Origin: Streptomyces caelestis
GTDB lineage: Bacteria > Actinomycetota > Actinomycetes > Streptomycetales > Streptomycetaceae
DNA: 64,000 nt
Assembly: GCF_014205255.1 (NCBI RefSeq)
Contig: NZ_JACHNE010000001.1
Coordinates: forward strand, 8,432,001-8,496,000
Direction of reading: 5' to 3'
The notes under the pieces are model-generated. The model was given only the letters and a program-made list of their open reading frames with translations. It was not told where the DNA came from and did not search any database. The translations under genes and the position numbers were made by a program. Positions 52,291 through 61,248 of the stretch are shown in pieces (the stretch's first letter is position 1; every line of letters begins with the position of its first letter).

Positions 52291-55056
52291 TCACGGCGGC
52301 CAGGCCTCGTCCCACTGGTCCAGCAGGGCGTCGGCCGTGGCTCCGTCGGCGTCGGACACCGGGCCGTGGAGCGACTGCTCCGTCCAGATCACCTTGCCGC
52401 GCGCCATGTAGCGGGTGCCCCACCGCTGGGAGAACTGGGCGACGAGGAACAGCCCTCGTCCGCCCTCGTCGGTGGTCGCCGCCCGACGCAGGTGCGGCGA
52501 GGTGCTGCTGCCGTCGGTGACCTCGCAGATCAGGCTGTCGCGGTCGTGCAGCATCCGCAGCCGGATCGGCTCGGTGCCGTAGCGGATGGCGTTGGTGACC
52601 AGCTCGCTGATCACCAACTCGGTGGTGAAGGCCATCTCGTCCAGCCCCCAGACTCCGAGCCGACGGGTGACGTCCGCCCGGATCCCGGCGACGGCCGCGG
52701 GATCGCCCGGCACGTGCCATTCGGCGACCCGGGAGGGATCCAGCAGGTGGGTACGGGCGACGAGCAGGGCGATGTCGTCACCCGTGCGAGCCGGAAGCAG
52801 GGTGTCGAAGACGTCCCGGCAGGTCTCCTCCGGGGTCCGGTCCGGGCGCGCCAGGGCATCGCGCAGCGCTTCCAGGCCGATGTCGATGCCGCGTTCCCGG
52901 TCCTCGATCAGGCCGTCGGTGTACAGGACCAGCCGGGACCCCTCGGGCAGGGTGACTTCGGCGGTTTCGAAGGGCTCCCCGCCGCCCAGTCCGAGCGGCG
53001 GGGCGCCCGGCACCCGCAGGTACTCCACAGTGCCGTCGGGGTGCACCAGGGCCGGCTCCGGATGCCCGGAGCGGGCCAGCGAGCACTGCCCGGAGGACGG
53101 GTCGTAGACCGCGTAGAGGCAGGTGGCTCCTGTGACGCCCTTGTCGTCCCGATCGGCGCTCTCGTCGCCGTCGATCCGGGCGACCAACTCGTCCAGGTGG
53201 CCGAGGAGCTCGTCCGGGGACAGGTCCAGGGCGGAGAAGGTGTGCACCGCCGCGCGCAGCTGGCCCATGGTGGCCGCGGCGTGGAGGCCGTGCCCGACCA
53301 CGTCGCCGACCACCAGTGCGACCCGGGCGCCGGGCAGGGGGATGACGTCGAACCAGTCGCCGCCGACTCCGTCCAGAGCGGGCAGGTAGCGGTGGGCGAC
53401 GTCCACGGCTGAGTGGTCGGGCAGGGAGCCGGGCAGCAGACTGCGCTGGAGTGTCTCGGCCAGGGTGTGCTCGCGGGTGTAGCGGCGGGCGTTGTCGATG
53501 GCCACCGCGGCCCGGGCGGCCAGTTCCTCGGCGAAGGCCAGATCCTCCTCCTCGAAGGGAGGGTTCTGTGAGCGCCAGAAGCTCGCCATGCCCAGCACGA
53601 CGCCGCGAGCCTGCAGTGGCACGGTGATCAGGGAGTGGAAGCCGTGGTCCAGCACCTGCTGGGCGCGGTCGGGGCCCTGGGCGGCCGTCCAGTCTCCGGA
53701 AGCGGCCAGGTCGGCCTCCAGGACGGCATGACCGCGCACGACACCGACGGCCATGGGGGAGGCGGGGACAAAGCGGATCAGCTCCCCCATGGGGTGAAGG
53801 GCCCGGGCACCCGCGACGCCGTGCACCGCCGCGCGGCGCATCTCGGAGCCGGGCATGGTCGGCTCCTCGCTTCCGAGGACCGGCTCCAGCAGGTCGACGG
53901 TGGCGGCGTCGGCGAACCGGGGGACCGCCACCTCGGTCAGCTCCTGCGCGGTGCTCCTCACATCCAGCGTGGTGCCGATCCGCACCCCGGCCTCGTACAG
54001 CAGCCGCAGCCGCTCCCGGGCCACCTCCGCCCGGCCCGCCAAGGCCCGCAGCTCCGTCGTGTCGCGCAGTGTGACCACGCTGCCCGCCGGGCCACCGTCG
54101 GGGTCGACCGGCCGCATGTTGACCGCCAGCAGCCGGTCGCCGGCCAGGTGCACCTCGTCGGTGGCCACCCGGCCCGATCCCAGCAGCCGGGCGGTGCCCG
54201 ACTCCAGGCCCAGGTCGGTGACACGGCGTTCCTCGGCGTCCGCGGGCAGGTCCAGCAGCCGCCGCGCCTCGTCGTTGGCCAGCAGGAGCCGCCCGTCACC
54301 TCCGATGATCAGCACCCCTTCCCGCACCGCGTGCAGCACCGCGTCGTGATGCTCGTACATGCGGGTCATCTCGGACGGGTCCAGGCCGTGGGTCTGCCGC
54401 CGCAACCGCCGGGAGACCAGCGCCGTCCCAGCCGCCGAGACCACCAGCGCGCCCCCGGCGAAACCGAGCAGCTGAGGCAGCTGTCCCCGCACCACCTCGT
54501 CCACGCTGTCGACCGTGACGCCGGCCGACACAAAGCCGGCGATGGCCTTCCCACCGGTGTCGTGGACGGGGACCGTCGAGTCCACGGACAGGCCGAGACT
54601 GCCCTCGAAGGTCTGGGTGAAGGGTCTGTCGGCCGCAGAGCCCTCGCGAAGCGCGAAGATGTGCTTCCCGATCAGTGCCGGGTCCGGATGGGTCCAGCGG
54701 AAGCCGTTCGGATCGAACGCGACCACGTAGTCGACCCCGGACTCCTCACGGGCTTCCTCCGCGCGCGGCTGCATCAGCACACGGGGGTTGTCGGACTTCA
54801 TGGCCTCCAGCGTCCCCGGGGCGTGCGCGAAGGCCTGGGCGACCCCGAAGGCCAGCTGCCGGGCCTCCTGCAGGCTCGCGTTCCGGGCCTGGAACACCAG
54901 GGCCACGCCCGCGGCCGCGGCGAACAGGACCATGATCGCCAGCTGCAGCAGGAACACCTGGCCCGCGACGCTGCGTACCCGGGGCAGGGCAGTCGAGCGC
55001 GGACCGCTGCCCAGGCGGAACCGAGACACCGAGAGGCGACCAAGACGACTGGCCAT
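52291..55056 (-). CDS. Membrane SpoIIE-type phosphatase with Cache, PAS, GAF and anti-sigma kinase-like domains
   Basis: 921 aa. Helix 1 at ~33-55 (FLLQLAIMVLFAAAAGVAL) and helix 2 near 195-215 flank an extracellular CitA/DcuS-like Cache domain (YVVAFDPNGFRWTHPDPALI, STVPVHDTGGKAIAGFVS). PAS follows (AVREGVLIIGGDGRLLLAND), then GAF (FHSLITVPLQARGVVLGM), a PP2C/SpoIIE phosphatase (GGDWFDVIPLPG, VVGDVVGHGLHAA, VLYTDGLIEDR), and a HATPase of the RsbW type (ELVTNAIRYG, DEGGRGLFLV). It should dephosphorylate an anti-anti-sigma factor when an external ligand binds. GTG at 55077 is an alternative start overlapping the upstream binding-protein gene. Confidence 0.88.
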   Translation of the reverse strand: MASRLGRLSVSRFRLGSGPRSTALPRVRSVAGQVFLLQLAIMVLFAAAAGVALVFQARNASLQEARQLAFGVAQAFAHAPGTLEAMKSDNPRVLMQPRAEEAREESGVDYVVAFDPNGFRWTHPDPALIGKHIFALREGSAADRPFTQTFEGSLGLSVDSTVPVHDTGGKAIAGFVSAGVTVDSVDEVVRGQLPQLLGFAGGALVVSAAGTALVSRRLRRQTHGLDPSEMTRMYEHHDAVLHAVREGVLIIGGDGRLLLANDEARRLLDLPADAEERRVTDLGLESGTARLLGSGRVATDEVHLAGDRLLAVNMRPVDPDGGPAGSVVTLRDTTELRALAGRAEVARERLRLLYEAGVRIGTTLDVRSTAQELTEVAVPRFADAATVDLLEPVLGSEEPTMPGSEMRRAAVHGVAGARALHPMGELIRFVPASPMAVGVVRGHAVLEADLAASGDWTAAQGPDRAQQVLDHGFHSLITVPLQARGVVLGMASFWRSQNPPFEEEDLAFAEELAARAAVAIDNARRYTREHTLAETLQRSLLPGSLPDHSAVDVAHRYLPALDGVGGDWFDVIPLPGARVALVVGDVVGHGLHAAATMGQLRAAVHTFSALDLSPDELLGHLDELVARIDGDESADRDDKGVTGATCLYAVYDPSSGQCSLARSGHPEPALVHPDGTVEYLRVPGAPPLGLGGGEPFETAEVTLPEGSRLVLYTDGLIEDRERGIDIGLEALRDALARPDRTPEETCRDVFDTLLPARTGDDIALLVARTHLLDPSRVAEWHVPGDPAAVAGIRADVTRRLGVWGLDEMAFTTELVISELVTNAIRYGTEPIRLRMLHDRDSLICEVTDGSSTSPHLRRAATTDEGGRGLFLVAQFSQRWGTRYMARGKVIWTEQSLHGPVSDADGATADALLDQWDEAWPP

Positions 55057-55066
55057 ATCCCTTTTC

Positions 55067-56182
55067 CTATCTTTCACGGCTCCGTGTGCCTCGATCTGGG
55101 CTGCGTGCCCACGCCTGCCAGCGCCTGGTCACGGCATCCCCGTTCTCGACCCACCACTCGACGTCCAGGTCGAAACCGGACCGCAGGTGCCCGGGAGTGC
55201 TCGCCAGGTCCGCGGCGGCGGTCCGGGAGAGGTACGCGTAGGCGGCCGGCACGACAGGGCCCTCGGGGTGGATCTGTGCGAAGTGCGCCTGCACGTCTGG
55301 CCGCAGGGCGAAGTCGATGAGCCGATAGGCGGCCTCCGGATTCGCCGCGCCTTTGGGGATGCCGTAGCCGTTGCTCTGCCTGCGGGCACCGTTCCACGCG
55401 TACGCGAGCGGGGAACCGTCCTGGATCAGACGCTGGACGCGCCCGTTCCACACGCTGGAGGCCACGACCTCCTTACGCCCCAGCAGCTCACCCGGTACGG
55501 CGCCGCTCTCCCAGAACGTCGGCACGGAGCCCTTGATGCCGTCGAGGGCCGCGAAGGCACGGTCCACGTCGAGGGGGTACAACTTGTCGAGCGGCACGCC
55601 GTCGGCGAGCAGGGCGAACTCCAGCTCCGGCCAGTCCACGGAGCCCTGCAACGCGCGCCTGCCCGGGAATCGCCCGATGCTCCAGAAGTCCGCCCAGGAC
55701 TCGGGTCTTTTCCCGCCGAAGGCGTCGGTGCGGTATGCCAGGACGCTGGCCCAATAGTTCTTTCCCACGCCATGAGAGGTCAACAGGGACTTGGCGATGC
55801 CGGCATTCCTCGCGTTCTTCAGCCGGTCGTAGTCGAGCTCCTGAGAAATTCCCTCCCGCTTGAAGAGCGCCAAGTGCGTCATGTTGATGTCCATGACATC
55901 GAACCGGGGGCGGCCTTCCTTGATCTGGGCGATCATCTGCTCGTGCAGGATGTTCACCACCTTGATCCGGATCCCGGTCTCCCTGGTGAACGGGTCGTAG
56001 ACGGCCTTGCGGTTCGCCGCTCCGTATGAGCCGCCGATGTCGCGGACGACGAGTGGTCTGCTGTGCTCGGTCCTGGTGGTGCCCTGGCCGGAGCGGGGCC
56101 TGCAGGCGAGCGAAGTGGCGGCGACGCCTGCTGCGGCTGCGCCCCTCAGGAATGCTCTGCGATCGGTCTCGAGTTCTCTCAC
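55067..56182 (-). CDS. Orphan polyamine-type substrate-binding lipoprotein
   Basis: 371 aa from GTG 56182, preceded by GGAGGAAG. Tat lipoprotein signal: TDRRAFLRGAAAAG, lipobox SLAC near residue 26. Body matches PotD/PotF-like proteins (VVRDIGGSYGAANRKAVYDP, FDVMDINMTHLALFKREGIS). It is a clear paralogue of the binding protein at 60151: both have PELEFALLADGVPLDKLYPL and a WNGARR..NG.GIPKGA block. It has no permease beside it. Its stop overlaps or abuts the start of the SpoIIE sensor gene, so the two are probably made together and may form a ligand-sensing pair. Confidence 0.9.
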   Translation of the reverse strand: MRELETDRRAFLRGAAAAGVAATSLACRPRSGQGTTRTEHSRPLVVRDIGGSYGAANRKAVYDPFTRETGIRIKVVNILHEQMIAQIKEGRPRFDVMDINMTHLALFKREGISQELDYDRLKNARNAGIAKSLLTSHGVGKNYWASVLAYRTDAFGGKRPESWADFWSIGRFPGRRALQGSVDWPELEFALLADGVPLDKLYPLDVDRAFAALDGIKGSVPTFWESGAVPGELLGRKEVVASSVWNGRVQRLIQDGSPLAYAWNGARRQSNGYGIPKGAANPEAAYRLIDFALRPDVQAHFAQIHPEGPVVPAAYAYLSRTAAADLASTPGHLRSGFDLDVEWWVENGDAVTRRWQAWARSPDRGTRSRER

Positions 56183-56238
56183 CCTCTTCCTCCTGTGGAT
56201 CCGGGCGTGGGGGCGGTATGGGAGGGCTGCAGGGCATG

Positions 56239-57858
56239 TCACGTGCCGGGCTCTGCCGCGCCCGATGCGTCCAGCACGAGCACCGCGACGTGCAGCGACG
56301 TGCACTGAAGGCCCGATTCCAGGTCGCAGCCGAGGAGCCGCTCGATGGTGTGGAGGCGCTGGTAGTACGCCTGCCGGGACATACCGGCCCGCTTCGCCGC
56401 GACCGACTTGTTCCCGGCCGCCGTCAGGTAGGCGCGCAGTGCCGGGAGCAGGTCGCCGCCGTTGCGGTCGTCGTGCTCGATGAGTCGGGTGAGCTGCCGT
56501 TCCGCGTACCGCTGGAGGCGGACGTCCTCCCGCAGCACGCCCAGGAGTTCCGGCAACTGGACGTCGGCGGGGACGTAGAACCAGCGGTCGGGCGAGGCGG
56601 GCGTGATGGCCTCGGCCGTCTGCTCGGCCTCCTGCCACGACCGGGCGATCCCGGAGAGGTCGGTCACGCCGGGGCCGACGGCGACGACGGCCTCCGGGCC
56701 GAGCTCCTCGCGGCAGAGACGGCCGATCCGCTCGGCGACCGGCTGCCAGGCGCTGGCCTGCGCCAGCGCGAGGAGTACGCCGATCCGGCCGGGGGCCGTC
56801 TCGCCGACCAGGGCGCGGATGCCGGTCTGCGCCATCGCCTTCGCGATGCGTTCGTCGAGGTGCTCGCCGGTGCCGGTGTACGTGTGGCGGATGACGACGG
56901 CGAAGAGGCGGTGCCCGAGGGTCGGCAGTCCCAGTGCCTCGGCGCGGGCGCGGGCGTCCGCGGGGGAGCGGAAGCGCCGTTCGTACAGGTCCCGCAGCAC
57001 GGAGCGGTGGGCCCGGCGCTCCCACCAGGCCGGCCCGGCCAGACGCGCCATGCTCAGGGCGACCGCCGCGCGCTCCAGGACCAGGACGTGTTCCGGGTCG
57101 GGCTCCGCGTTCAGCCGGTCCTCCAGCAGGACCAGCCGCCCCCACGGCCCCTGGTGGTCCTGCACGGGCGCGATCAGCCACCCCTCCGGGCCGCTCGGCG
57201 TGATCTTCTCCGGGGTCGGCGCGGCCCGGGAACGCCGGGACCAGGCCGACACCACCGGCTCGTACGGCCGGCCGAGCAGCTCGCACATCAGGACCCGGTG
57301 GGTGAGATCCTCCAGCACCACGGGGGCCCCGGTGAGCTCCGCGGTGGTGTGCACCAGTTCTTCGGGGTCCGCGCCCCGCAGCGTCAGGGCAGTGAAGATG
57401 TCCTGGATGTCCCGCCCGCGGCGCAGCAGCGCTCCCTGGGCGTCGAGGATGAGCGCGTGCACCGACTGCGTGACATCGATGAACCGGACGCCGCGGGCCA
57501 GCTCCACCAGCGGCACCTCACGGGTACGGCAGGCCGCCACCAGCTCGTCGGGCACCTTCCGGTATCGGTAACCGAGCTCCACGATCAGGCCGGCCGCGCC
57601 GACGTCGGCGAGCTGGTCGACGTATCCGCGCAGCTCGGAGGGGTCCTCGGGATACGGCATGCCGGTCGTCAGGACCAGCTCGCCGCCCTCCAGGAAATCG
57701 GCGGGGTTGAGCAGTTCGGTGACGTGCACCCAGCGCACCGCACGGTTCAGTTGTGACCCACCGGCCAGCACGCGCGGCATTCCCTCGGCCAGCACGGGGA
57801 GGCGTAGAACCTCCGTGATCGTCGGGAAGTGCCCGGTTGCGGGACGTCTGGGCGGCAT
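56239..57858 (-). CDS. PucR-family transcriptional regulator
   Basis: 539 aa. N-terminal PucR domain (ITEVLRLPVLAEGMPRVLAG, VRWVHVTELLNPADFLEGGE), GGDEF-like middle (LGHRLFAVVIRHTYTG), and the C-terminal HTH (YLTAAGNKSVAAKRAGMSRQ, AYYQRLHTIERLLG). PucR proteins control purine, polyamine or amino-acid catabolism. It is divergent from the oxidase gene and lies 56 bp ahead of the orphan binding-protein gene on its own strand, a position from which it could control both the amine cluster and the sensor pair. Confidence 0.92.
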   Translation of the reverse strand: MPPRRPATGHFPTITEVLRLPVLAEGMPRVLAGGSQLNRAVRWVHVTELLNPADFLEGGELVLTTGMPYPEDPSELRGYVDQLADVGAAGLIVELGYRYRKVPDELVAACRTREVPLVELARGVRFIDVTQSVHALILDAQGALLRRGRDIQDIFTALTLRGADPEELVHTTAELTGAPVVLEDLTHRVLMCELLGRPYEPVVSAWSRRSRAAPTPEKITPSGPEGWLIAPVQDHQGPWGRLVLLEDRLNAEPDPEHVLVLERAAVALSMARLAGPAWWERRAHRSVLRDLYERRFRSPADARARAEALGLPTLGHRLFAVVIRHTYTGTGEHLDERIAKAMAQTGIRALVGETAPGRIGVLLALAQASAWQPVAERIGRLCREELGPEAVVAVGPGVTDLSGIARSWQEAEQTAEAITPASPDRWFYVPADVQLPELLGVLREDVRLQRYAERQLTRLIEHDDRNGGDLLPALRAYLTAAGNKSVAAKRAGMSRQAYYQRLHTIERLLGCDLESGLQCTSLHVAVLVLDASGAAEPGT

Positions 57859-58071
57859 AGGGAGTGCTTTCGTCCGAAGGGTCGGGGGTCACCTTTGCAC
57901 CGGCACATCACCGTGGCAAGAGGGGGAAAGGCACTTTCCGTGGCCGGCCCGCTCGCCGTGACAGATCGTCTCGATAAGGCGCCAGGGCGGAACAGAGTGT
58001 GGGTTGACCTGCGTGTTCGCCGGGGTCGAGAGTGAACGCCATCCCCAGAGGGACCGAATCGGAAGGGTCCG

Positions 58072-58099
58072 CACGGTGTCCGCACCGTGTGGGGACACC
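58072..58099. promoter_or_regulatory. Overlapping inverted repeats in the pucR-oxidase gap
   Basis: CACGGTG-TCCG-CACCGTG (58072-58089) is a perfect 7-4-7 repeat, and GGTGTCC (58075-58081)/GGACACC (58093-58099) a second, wider one. They lie 39-66 bp before the oxidase start in a 279-bp divergent region and are the best candidates for PucR binding. Confidence 0.5.
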
Positions 58100-58137
58100 A
58101 CTGACACCCAGCCCGCACCCGGCGAAAGGAAGACCTC

Positions 58138-59274
58138 ATGCGCATCCCGAAGCGGGTCGCCGTGATCGGTGCCGGCAGCATGGGCAGCCAGGTCATGTGG
58201 CGACTGGCCGCCCGCGGAGCCGAGGTCATCGGCTACGACCGGTACGCCCCGGGGCACGACCGCGGCGCGGCCGGGGGCGAGAGCCGCATCTTCCGCGCAG
58301 TGCACCTCGGGGACCCCGGGTACATTCCGCTGCTGCGGCTCGCCGACCGGATGTGGGACCGGCTCCAGCGCGAAACCGGCTCCTCACTGCGACGTCGCAG
58401 CGGATGCCTGGTGATGGGCGAGACCGCATCGCCGTCGATGCGTCTCCTCCTCTCCGCCAGCGCCACTCACCGGCTGGATCACGAGGTACTGGACCGGGAG
58501 GAACTCGCCCGCCGCTACCCCCAGCACCGTCTCCCGGACGGGCACACCGCCGTCCTCGACCGGATGGGCGCCATCATCCGGCCCGAGGCGTCGGTCCAGG
58601 CCGCCGCCGCCCGCGCCGAGCAGCTCGGCGCCCGGCTGCACCGCTACACCCCGGTGCGGGAGATCGCCCCCGCGGCGGGCGGCGGCGTGCACATCGTCAC
58701 CGACCAGGGCACGGACCACGTCGACACCGCCGTGGTGACCGTGGGCCCCTGGATCAACACCCTGCTCCCGGACCTGCCGCAGACCGTCGACATCCGCCGG
58801 CTGATCAGCTCCTGGCACATCCCCACCCGCCACGACTGGTTCGCGGGCGGCGCCCCCGCCTTCGTACGCAGCGCACCCCATGACTGCTACGGGCTCCCGT
58901 CACCCGACGGCATCTCCGTCAAGCTGGGCCTCTCCTTCGCCCGCTATCTGCCGGTGCCCGAGCCCGAACGGCTCGACCGCACGGTCCGCCCGGAGGAACT
59001 CGCCACCTTCCGCGAGCTCATCGGCGAGCTGATGCCCGATCTGAACCCCGACCCCATCAGGCTGTCGGTCTACATGGAGGGCTACACCGACTCCGGAAAC
59101 CCGCTCGTCGGCCGCCTCCCCGGCGAGGACGACATCATCGTCATGGCCGGATTCTCCGGCAGCGGCTTCAAGCTCTCGCCCGCCATGGGCGAGATCGCCG
59201 CCGACCTGGCGCTCGACGGCACCACTGATCACCCCGTCGACTTCCTCGCTCCGGCAGGAGTCGGAGCCGCCTGA
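58138..59274 (+). CDS. FAD-dependent amine oxidase (sarcosine/N-methyltryptophan oxidase-like)
   Basis: 378 aa DAO-fold protein. FAD loop RVAVIGAGSMGSQVMWRLAA, acidic YDRYAPGHDRGAAGGESRIF, C-terminal GRLPGEDDIIVMAGFSGSGF with KLSPAMGEIAADL as in MSOX/SolA. It oxidises a secondary amine to an aldehyde plus hydrogen peroxide. The cysteine that links FAD covalently in MSOX (in its C-terminal CMYT motif) appears as Ser in LSVYMEGYTDSGNP, so flavin may be bound non-covalently. The neighbouring polyamine-type importer and PucR gene suggest an imported amine substrate. Confidence 0.85.
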   Translation: MRIPKRVAVIGAGSMGSQVMWRLAARGAEVIGYDRYAPGHDRGAAGGESRIFRAVHLGDPGYIPLLRLADRMWDRLQRETGSSLRRRSGCLVMGETASPSMRLLLSASATHRLDHEVLDREELARRYPQHRLPDGHTAVLDRMGAIIRPEASVQAAAARAEQLGARLHRYTPVREIAPAAGGGVHIVTDQGTDHVDTAVVTVGPWINTLLPDLPQTVDIRRLISSWHIPTRHDWFAGGAPAFVRSAPHDCYGLPSPDGISVKLGLSFARYLPVPEPERLDRTVRPEELATFRELIGELMPDLNPDPIRLSVYMEGYTDSGNPLVGRLPGEDDIIVMAGFSGSGFKLSPAMGEIAADLALDGTTDHPVDFLAPAGVGAA

Positions 59275-59389
59275 TCCCCGGCGATGCCGACGGCATCGTC
59301 CCCCATCCCGACATCTCTGTCATGGGCATGCCTGAAAGGGCATGCGCCGACCGTAACCAGTTTCCCCAAGCCGAGACAGGAGCGTCCTC

Positions 59390-60070
59390 ATGCCCATTCC
59401 CTCGCTTCAGTTCCGCCCGAAGTACGTTTCGTTCGACTGCTACGGCACGTTGATCGAGTGGCCGATGACCCCCATCACGCGTGAGCTCGTCGGAGACCAG
59501 ATCCCCGCCGAGCAGTGGGACCAGTTCGTCAAGGAGTTCCGGGGCTACCGCTACGACCAGGTCCGCGGCAAGTTCTACCCCTACGAGCAGGTGCTGCAGG
59601 ACTCCTTCGAGCGGGTCTGCCGCAAGTGGGGTGTGAAGGCGGCCCCGGACGCGGGCAAGCGGTTCGCCGACGGCGTGCGCAGCTGGGGCCCGCACGCGGA
59701 CGTGCCGGAGCCGCTGAAGAAGATGGGCGAGAACTACAAGCTGGTCATCCTGTCCAACGCCGAGGACGCCTTCCTGGAGGAGAGCGTGCCCCGGCTCGGG
59801 GCGGACTTCCACGCGGTCTTCACCGCGGAGCAGGCCGGCTACTACAAGCCCCGGTACGCCGCGTTCGAGTACATGCTCGACCAGCTCGACGCGTCCCCCG
59901 AGGACTTCGTGCACGTCGCCTCGCACACCCGCTACGACCTGATGCCGATGCACGACATGGGCTTCCGCAACCTGGTCCTGCTGGACCGCGGATACGACCC
60001 GGTGACCCACGGCTACGACTACGTGACCGTGAAGTCCCTCGACGAGCTCAACACCATGCTCGGCATCTGA
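59390..60070 (+). CDS. HAD hydrolase, haloacid dehalogenase type II-like
   Basis: 226 aa. Nucleophile Asp16 in VSFDCYGTLIEW, motif II Ser in LVILSNAEDAF, motif III Lys in YYKPRYAAFEYML, and a late SHTRYDLMPMHDMGF block. This is the shape of L-2-haloacid dehalogenases, whose relatives hydrolyse phosphate or C-halogen bonds; in amine clusters they more likely act on an organic acid or phosphate. It follows the oxidase by 115 bp, across a spacer with two short hairpins (CGATGCC-GAC-GGCATCG at 59290-59306 and GCATGCC..GGGCATGC). Confidence 0.88.
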   Translation: MPIPSLQFRPKYVSFDCYGTLIEWPMTPITRELVGDQIPAEQWDQFVKEFRGYRYDQVRGKFYPYEQVLQDSFERVCRKWGVKAAPDAGKRFADGVRSWGPHADVPEPLKKMGENYKLVILSNAEDAFLEESVPRLGADFHAVFTAEQAGYYKPRYAAFEYMLDQLDASPEDFVHVASHTRYDLMPMHDMGFRNLVLLDRGYDPVTHGYDYVTVKSLDELNTMLGI

Positions 60071-60150
60071 ACTCCCCACCTCTCCGTACGGGACCCGCAC
60101 GTCCCCGCAGTACGGATTCCCCGTACCCCAGCGACTCCAGGAGCTTTGCC

Positions 60151-61248
60151 ATGGAAGGCAACCGGATAGGCCGCAGAACCGTACTCCGCACCGCAGGCGC
60201 TCTGGCCGCTGCCTCGGCAGTGACCGGATGCGGCTCCCTCATGGGCAACGGCGAAAGCCGCAGCTCGTCGAGCAGCGGCGGAAAGAAGCGGCTCGTCGTC
60301 AGCAACAGCGGTGGCGCCTACAACGACGCTCTCACCAAGGCGATCTACGAGCCGTTCGCCAAGGAGACCGGCATCACGGTCACCACGGTCAACTACCAGT
60401 CCGCGCAGATCATCGCCCAGGTCAGGCAGGGCCGGCCGCAGGTCGACCTGATGGACAACACCCTGCTGATCTTCCAGAAGATGGCCCGCATGGACTGTCT
60501 GGAGGCGGTGGACCACGACCGGCTGAAGAGCGTCAAGGGCGCCGGGATCGCGGAGCACAACCTGCCGGAGCACGCGGTCGGCAAGAACGTCTGGGCGAGC
60601 CTGATGGCCTACCGGACGGACAGTCTGAAACGCGCACCGAAGGGCTGGGCCGACTTCTGGAACACCCACTCCTTCGCCGGTCCGCGCTCCCTGCAGAGCG
60701 CTGAAGCGGACTACCCGGAGCTGGAGTTCGCGCTGCTGGCCGACGGGGTGCCGCTGGACAAGCTGTACCCGCTCGACCTGGACCGGGCGTTCGCCTCGAT
60801 GTCGCGGATCCGCGGCGAGGTGAAGAAGTTCTGGAACACCGGCGCCCTTCCGGCGGTGCTGCTGGGACGCAAGGAGGTCGTCATGACCAGCCTGTGGAGC
60901 GGCCGCGCGGACGAGTTGATCAAGCAGGGGATGCCGGTCGCCTACCAGTGGAACGGCGCCCGGCGGCTCACCAACGGCTGGGGCATCCCGAAGGGCGCGG
61001 ACAACACGGACGCGGCCTACAAGCTGATCGACTTCTCCCTGCGTCCCGAGGTGCAGGCGGCGTTCGCCAAGGTCTATCCGCAGGGCCCGGTCGTCCCCGC
61101 TGCCACCAAGCTGCTCTCGGACGATGTCCTGGCCACGCTGCCGACCTCGCCGCAGAACCTGAAGACCGGGTTCGACACCGATGTGGCCTGGTGGGACAAG
61201 AACCTGGAGGCGGTCACCAAGCGCTGGCGGGAGTGGGCCGATGCCTGA
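60151..61248 (+). CDS. Polyamine-type substrate-binding lipoprotein (PotD-like)
   Basis: 365 aa. Tat lipoprotein signal: GRRTVLRTAGALAAASAV, lipobox VTGC near residue 28. The mature part reads KRLVVSNSGGAYNDALTKAI, VDLMDNTLLIFQKMARMDCL, and has the blocks shared with the orphan paralogue at 55067. AGGAG lies before the ATG. Followed with an overlap by the ATPase and two permease genes, it captures the substrate for this importer; the exact amine or amino-acid derivative cannot be read. Confidence 0.92.
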   Translation: MEGNRIGRRTVLRTAGALAAASAVTGCGSLMGNGESRSSSSSGGKKRLVVSNSGGAYNDALTKAIYEPFAKETGITVTTVNYQSAQIIAQVRQGRPQVDLMDNTLLIFQKMARMDCLEAVDHDRLKSVKGAGIAEHNLPEHAVGKNVWASLMAYRTDSLKRAPKGWADFWNTHSFAGPRSLQSAEADYPELEFALLADGVPLDKLYPLDLDRAFASMSRIRGEVKKFWNTGALPAVLLGRKEVVMTSLWSGRADELIKQGMPVAYQWNGARRLTNGWGIPKGADNTDAAYKLIDFSLRPEVQAAFAKVYPQGPVVPAATKLLSDDVLATLPTSPQNLKTGFDTDVAWWDKNLEAVTKRWREWADA

